Positions 14,134 through 17,324 of a DNA stretch of 17,324 bases are shown one piece after another. Origin of the DNA: CAXMQS01 sp964195995 (GTDB lineage Bacteria; Actinomycetota; Acidimicrobiia; Spongiisociales; JAOTWH01). The stretch lies in assembly GCA_964195995.1 (NCBI GenBank), contig CAXMQS010000052.1, forward strand, positions 1-17,324, given 5' to 3'. The translations under genes and the position numbers were made by a program. Numbering within the stretch: the stretch's first letter is position 1; each line of letters opens with the position of its first letter. Under the pieces are notes generated by a model. The model saw only the letters and a program-made list of their open reading frames with translations. It did not search any database and was not told where the DNA came from.

Positions 14134-16739
14134 GCATCTCCCTGATCGGTCGCGACTCTCAGCTGTCCCAGCTCGATCGGGCGTGGCGGGATGCTGCAGT
14201 TCGCGGAGCCGTGTTGTCGGGACCGGCCGGTGTTGGTCGTTCCGCGTTACTCGCCCAATTCGCCGCTGACGCCGCCGCGCAGGGCGCCACAGTGCAGAAG
14301 TTCGCAGGAACTCCGGCCCTGTCCGGCATCGAGTTCGGGGCGGTCGCTTCGCTGATTCCGGAGCCGATTAACGAGCTAGGGCAGCTGGCAATTCTCCAGC
14401 TCGCACATCGGGTCATCGGAGAGCGAGCACAGGCCACTGATGCGGTCATCGCCGTAGATGACGCCCACCTACTCGACGAGTCTTCGGCGGCGCTGGTTCA
14501 CCAGTTGGTGACGAGTGGAACGGTGTTCGTTGTGCTCACGATCCGACGCGGATCGGCGTTGCCAGACCCGATCACTTCTCTCATACTCAGCGACAACGTG
14601 GCGACGACCGAACTGGTCGCCCTCAGCGAAATCGACACCGTTGCTGTGATACACGCGATGGTCGGTGGTCCCGTCGAGCATCTGGCCGGCGTCGAGTTGG
14701 TGACGCTCTCCGGTGGCAACCCCCAACACCTCCACTGGCTGATCAACGATGCCCTCAGCTTGGGGACGCTGCAGAGCGTTGATGGGATATGGCAGCAAAC
14801 TGGCACTCTGGTCGGTGGCGAAGGAGTAAAGAGGCTCTTCTTCCAGACCCTCTCATCGCTGTCGACCGACGAGCTGAGAGCGCTCGAGCTGCTCGCAATC
14901 GCCGTATCCATGCCCTTTCCTCAGTTGGAGGGCCTGGTGCAGCTCCCAGTGCTCCATGGACTTGAGGAAGCCGGACTCATTTGGATCGACCCCGACCGCG
15001 CGCCCTCCACCGTCTTCCCCTCCTCGGCGCTGCTCGCCGAGGTGGTACGTCAGCGGATGTCGGCTGCGCGGGTGCGAGAATTGGGCCGGGAACTGAGTCT
15101 GATAGCCGTCTCGACGGGCGATCCCGCGACCAGCTCCGTGCCCGCTCGCTGGCAGCTCGAGACGGGCGAGATCGCTGACGGAGACACGTGGTTCCGCGGA
15201 GCCAAGAGGGCGCTGACAGCCGGCAACTACCAGCTAGCCGAGCGATACTCCCGAGCCGGCCTCGAGATCTCCAAAAGCGTCCACGGACGGTTGCTGCTCG
15301 GGGAGGCTTTGATGGGACAGGGCCGCGCGGAAGAGGCGAAGGAGTTACTCCTTGGAGCCCAATCGGCAGCTGCCGACGATGACGAGCTGGCTCGGACGAC
15401 GCTGGCGCGGATGCGGAATCTGCGGTACCTGGCGGGCGGGGCTCAGGAAGCGGAGGATGTCGGGACGAAAGCTCTCGGCCAGCTCGAATCGGAGAATTGG
15501 AAGGACGAGATCGCCGCCGATATCGCTCTCCACGCCGGTCTGGATGGAGATTTCACCCACGCGGTCCGGATTGGGGCCCGGGTATTACAGCGAAACAGTG
15601 CGAGTGGCCGGGCGGTCGTGGGAACCCTTCTGGTGTCGACACAGGGTCAGGTCATGCTGGGGCAGCTCGATCAAGCGCTCACAGCCGTCGAGCACGGGGC
15701 GGCGCTTGCCGCCGGTCTCGCCGACGAGATTCCGACCGCGACGGACCTCCTCGAGATCACCCGCTTTCAAGCGCTGCTCTTTCAGGGAAGGCTGCTGGAA
15801 GCCGACCAGGCGAGCCGGAAAGGGTTCGCCGGCGCAGCTAGAAGGCGAGATTCCTCGGTCATCGGGATATGGCAGGCTTGCATGGCCACCGCTGACCTGT
15901 TTCGAGGTAACGCCGCGAGCGCAGCCAACACATACAGCGGAGCGACGGGTCGCCTTTCGGTGGTGGATCCACTGCGAGCACTTCCGGTCACACAATGCTG
16001 GAGAGCACTGGGCGAGGTCCAGGCCGGTCTGGTGCGTGGCGCACAGCTCACGATCGATCGGGTGAGTCCTGAGTACCTACCCGATGAGTTCCGCGTCGTG
16101 GCCCTGCGCCAGCGGGTGCAAGCCTGGGTGCAGGCCCAACACGGAGACAGCCAGGGTGGAGCCACCGTGGCACGCGAAACAGGACTGCGATTGGCCGATC
16201 ACACGCACGTCGTATGGGGATGTCTGGCCCTTCACGATTCAGTCCGATTCGGTCAGGCGCTCCACGTCGTCGACGATCTGGAGGGCCTTGCCAAAGATGT
16301 GGACGGTTCGCTTGTTTTCGCGATGGCCCGACACGCCAGGACGCTGGCGGACTCCGATGCTGCCGGGCTGGTCGAGGTGAGCACCACCTTTGAAGACATG
16401 GGGGCCATGCTGCTAGCAGCCGAGGCCGCAGCGCAGGCCGCCACCGTCTACCGAGATGGCGGCATGCAGGTGGCAGCCGGACGCGCCTCAGCGCGTGCAT
16501 CCACGCTTGCCGCCCTGTGCCACGGTGCCGACACTCCGGCCCTGCGACAGAGGGTCCGCTTCCTCACTATGCGCGAGGAGGAGATCGCCCGTCTTGCCGC
16601 CCGGGGTTTGAGTAGTCGAGAAATCAGTGATGACCTGATCATCTCTCGGCGAACGGTCGACAACCACCTGGCCTCGGTCTACGCCAAGCTTGGCCTGCAC
16701 CATCGGGAGGAACTCGCCAAGCTCATGGTGCTGAGCTAG
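14130..16739 (+). CDS. Large ATP-binding LuxR-family transcriptional regulator (LAL/MalT-like)
   Basis: 869 aa; ATG 14130 has GGAG at 14118-14121 with eight-base spacing. The N-terminal AAA/STAND-type ATPase starts at GRDSQLSQL. Its Walker A is GPAGVGRS (31-38), with Arg37 where Lys is usual, and its Walker B is VIAVDDAHLLD (Asp110/Asp111). Residues about 340-790 are Ala/Leu-rich helical repeats, TPR-like, as in MalT-type sensor regions. The C-terminal LuxR HTH is at 812-869 (LTMREEEIARLAARG, SSREISDDLIISRRTVDNHL, then VYAKLG). Length matches the LAL class (about 850-950 aa). These proteins sense a small ligand or partner, oligomerise with ATP and activate transcription (family knowledge). 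It is divergent from the oxidase operon, so that operon is its most obvious candidate target, and the iterons at its promoter suggest autoregulation or another repressor. Ligand unknown. Confidence 0.92.
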   Translation: MSISLIGRDSQLSQLDRAWRDAAVRGAVLSGPAGVGRSALLAQFAADAAAQGATVQKFAGTPALSGIEFGAVASLIPEPINELGQLAILQLAHRVIGERAQATDAVIAVDDAHLLDESSAALVHQLVTSGTVFVVLTIRRGSALPDPITSLILSDNVATTELVALSEIDTVAVIHAMVGGPVEHLAGVELVTLSGGNPQHLHWLINDALSLGTLQSVDGIWQQTGTLVGGEGVKRLFFQTLSSLSTDELRALELLAIAVSMPFPQLEGLVQLPVLHGLEEAGLIWIDPDRAPSTVFPSSALLAEVVRQRMSAARVRELGRELSLIAVSTGDPATSSVPARWQLETGEIADGDTWFRGAKRALTAGNYQLAERYSRAGLEISKSVHGRLLLGEALMGQGRAEEAKELLLGAQSAAADDDELARTTLARMRNLRYLAGGAQEAEDVGTKALGQLESENWKDEIAADIALHAGLDGDFTHAVRIGARVLQRNSASGRAVVGTLLVSTQGQVMLGQLDQALTAVEHGAALAAGLADEIPTATDLLEITRFQALLFQGRLLEADQASRKGFAGAARRRDSSVIGIWQACMATADLFRGNAASAANTYSGATGRLSVVDPLRALPVTQCWRALGEVQAGLVRGAQLTIDRVSPEYLPDEFRVVALRQRVQAWVQAQHGDSQGGATVARETGLRLADHTHVVWGCLALHDSVRFGQALHVVDDLEGLAKDVDGSLVFAMARHARTLADSDAAGLVEVSTTFEDMGAMLLAAEAAAQAATVYRDGGMQVAAGRASARASTLAALCHGADTPALRQRVRFLTMREEEIARLAARGLSSREISDDLIISRRTVDNHLASVYAKLGLHHREELAKLMVLS

Positions 16740-16845
16740 AACTGTTCTGGCGCTGGCCAGGCCCCATTTCCAACGAATATCCAACGGATGCTCGGGGCCG
16801 CAGAGCTGTCGAGCCGGGCACGGGGCGAGTACCTCCCTCCGAGAA
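16740..16845. other. Spacer after the LuxR-type regulator gene
   Basis: A weak hairpin, CTGGC-GCTG-GCCAG at 16747-16760, lies eight bases after the stop codon and could help end transcription, but the stem is only five pairs and is followed by GCCCC rather than a U-run. Nothing else is supported here. Confidence 0.3.
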
Positions 16846-16991
16846 CCCCGTCACAACCGTCACAAGGTCACAACCAGGGCAATGAACGTGACGATGTGAC
16901 CGATGTGACCGGGTTTCTGGACGAGGGTGGGGTCGGCGAAGACGAAGCGCTGCTGAACGTGAAGAAGATGCTGGGCGGTGAAATGGTTTGA
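16788..16991 (+). CDS. Weak 67-aa ORF, possible gene remnant
   Basis: This open frame runs from ATG 16788 with moderately GC-rich third positions. It encodes a hydrophilic peptide with low-complexity stretches (PSQPSQGHNQ, DDVTDVTGF) and an acidic end (EDEALLNVKKMLGGEMV). No Shine-Dalgarno sequence or domain is visible. The VTDVT pattern comes directly from the GTGAC repeats of the dyad at 16846-16913, so it may be only a by-product of that DNA structure. It could also be the decayed end of a mobile-element gene. Low confidence. Confidence 0.18.
   Translation: MLGAAELSSRARGEYLPPRTPSQPSQGHNQGNERDDVTDVTGFLDEGGVGEDEALLNVKKMLGGEMV
16846..16913. repeat. Long symmetric inverted repeat of GTCAC/GTGAC blocks
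   Basis: GTCAC starts at 16850, 16859 and 16867, and GTGAC starts at 16888, 16896 and 16905. The spacings are 9, 8 and then 8, 9, and all three pairs share one exact symmetry centre (16879.5). The 26-base arms (16846-16871 and 16888-16913) can pair at 21 of 26 positions around a 16-nt loop. This could be a multi-site protein-binding region, a cruciform, or an RNA hairpin. Confidence 0.75.
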
Positions 16992-17101
16992 CCCCACGGT
17001 GCGCTCCACGCCACTCCCAGAGGAGTAGCCCCCACGCGAGCTCCACGCACACCACGTTTCTAGACGAATGCTGGCCACGAAGACCACACGCACCCTCACC
17101 C

Positions 17102-17137
17102 CACGCAACCACCCCACCCTTAGGGGGGTGGTGCGTG
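17102..17137. repeat. Strong GC-rich stem-loop
   Basis: CACGCAACCACCCC (17102-17115) pairs with GGGGTGGTGCGTG (17125-17137): 13 pairs, one bulged A, and a 9-nt loop (ACCCTTAGG). No U-run follows on either strand, so a simple intrinsic terminator is not indicated. It lies in a gene-free stretch together with a 10-bp direct repeat, CCAGAGGAGT (17017-17026 and 17157-17166). Confidence 0.65.
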
Positions 17138-17324
17138 TGAGGCCATGTAAGCATTACCAGAGGAGTCGATACCACCCCTCTCCCCTGCTTAGGTAGGTGT
17201 CCTCTCGCCGGGGTGCAGATTCCGCTTCGCAGTCATACCTAAAGCGACCAAGGTGCAGTACGAAGCGCGGTAGTACGTACAACTACTCGGAAAACCGGTG
17301 CCAGCAGAGAAAATATGCGCAATT
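17138..17324. other. Right-end region without a recognisable gene
   Basis: No supported coding frame or RNA gene is seen. The only note is GTACAACTACTC at 17277-17288, which matches 11 of 12 bases of the GTACATCTACTC segment spanning adjacent iterons at 13942-13998, and sits in a small dyad GTAGT-N7-ACTAC. Confidence 0.35.

Noticed and set aside
17303..17313. GGTGCCAGCAG resembles the conserved 16S rRNA 515 region
   Set aside because: Only about 11 bases match; the sequence then departs (AGAAAATAT rather than CCGCGGTAA) and no other rRNA sequence surrounds it.

Overview
The window is GC-rich DNA (about 60-65% GC by eye) with strong G/C bias at third codon positions. It carries a very large LuxR-type ATPase regulator and secreted proteins with actinobacterial-style repeats. 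This points to an actinomycete-grade bacterium, perhaps an environmental Acidimicrobiia-like lineage. The taxonomic guess is inference, because no rRNA or other marker gene is present.

Layout. (1) Positions 3-350, plus strand: the 3' end of a small multi-pass membrane protein resembling DUF6632, followed by a 9-bp perfect hairpin. (2) Positions 672-2375, plus: a secreted protein with a signal peptide, a choice-of-anchor-like beta domain, a DUF11-like domain and about five calcium-type DWDGDG propeller repeats. (3) About 2505-2687, plus: a DUF4190-like small membrane protein whose recognisable homology begins before any usable start codon. (4) Positions 2732-13666, minus strand: a two-gene block that is the core of the window. 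The first gene encodes a giant (about 2,913 aa) membrane-anchored multicopper oxidase. It has six predicted membrane helices, about six cupredoxin domains and a tail of Ig/cadherin-like repeats. The second encodes a lipoprotein with a His/Asp-rich metal-binding N-terminus, a YVTN beta-propeller and C-terminal Ig-like domains. (5) Positions 13667-14129: a divergent regulatory region holding a perfect 20-bp palindrome, a TTGACA promoter overlapped by three 19-bp direct repeats, and a possible 34-codon leader ORF whose stop overlaps the next start codon. (6) Positions 14130-16739, plus: an 869-aa LuxR-family (LAL/MalT-like) regulator. (7) Positions 16740-17324: no convincing gene, but a 68-nt region of exact dyad symmetry built from GTCAC/GTGAC blocks and a second strong stem-loop.

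Most interesting hypothesis: the minus-strand pair is an extracytoplasmic metal-oxidation system, with Mn(II) or Fe(II) as candidate substrates. The oxidase is anchored in the membrane and displayed on a long repeat tail. The His-rich propeller lipoprotein would act as metal donor or electron-transfer partner, and the divergent LuxR-type ATPase may control the pair. In the oxidase, the copper motifs of the C-terminal type (HxxHxH and HCHxxxHxxxxM, residues 748-813) come before the N-terminal type (HxH and HDH, residues 1164-1293), the reverse of ordinary laccases. The membrane domain contains a two-fold His-containing repeat. Substrate and partnership are inferences; the copper motifs, membrane segments and DNA repeats are read directly from the sequence.
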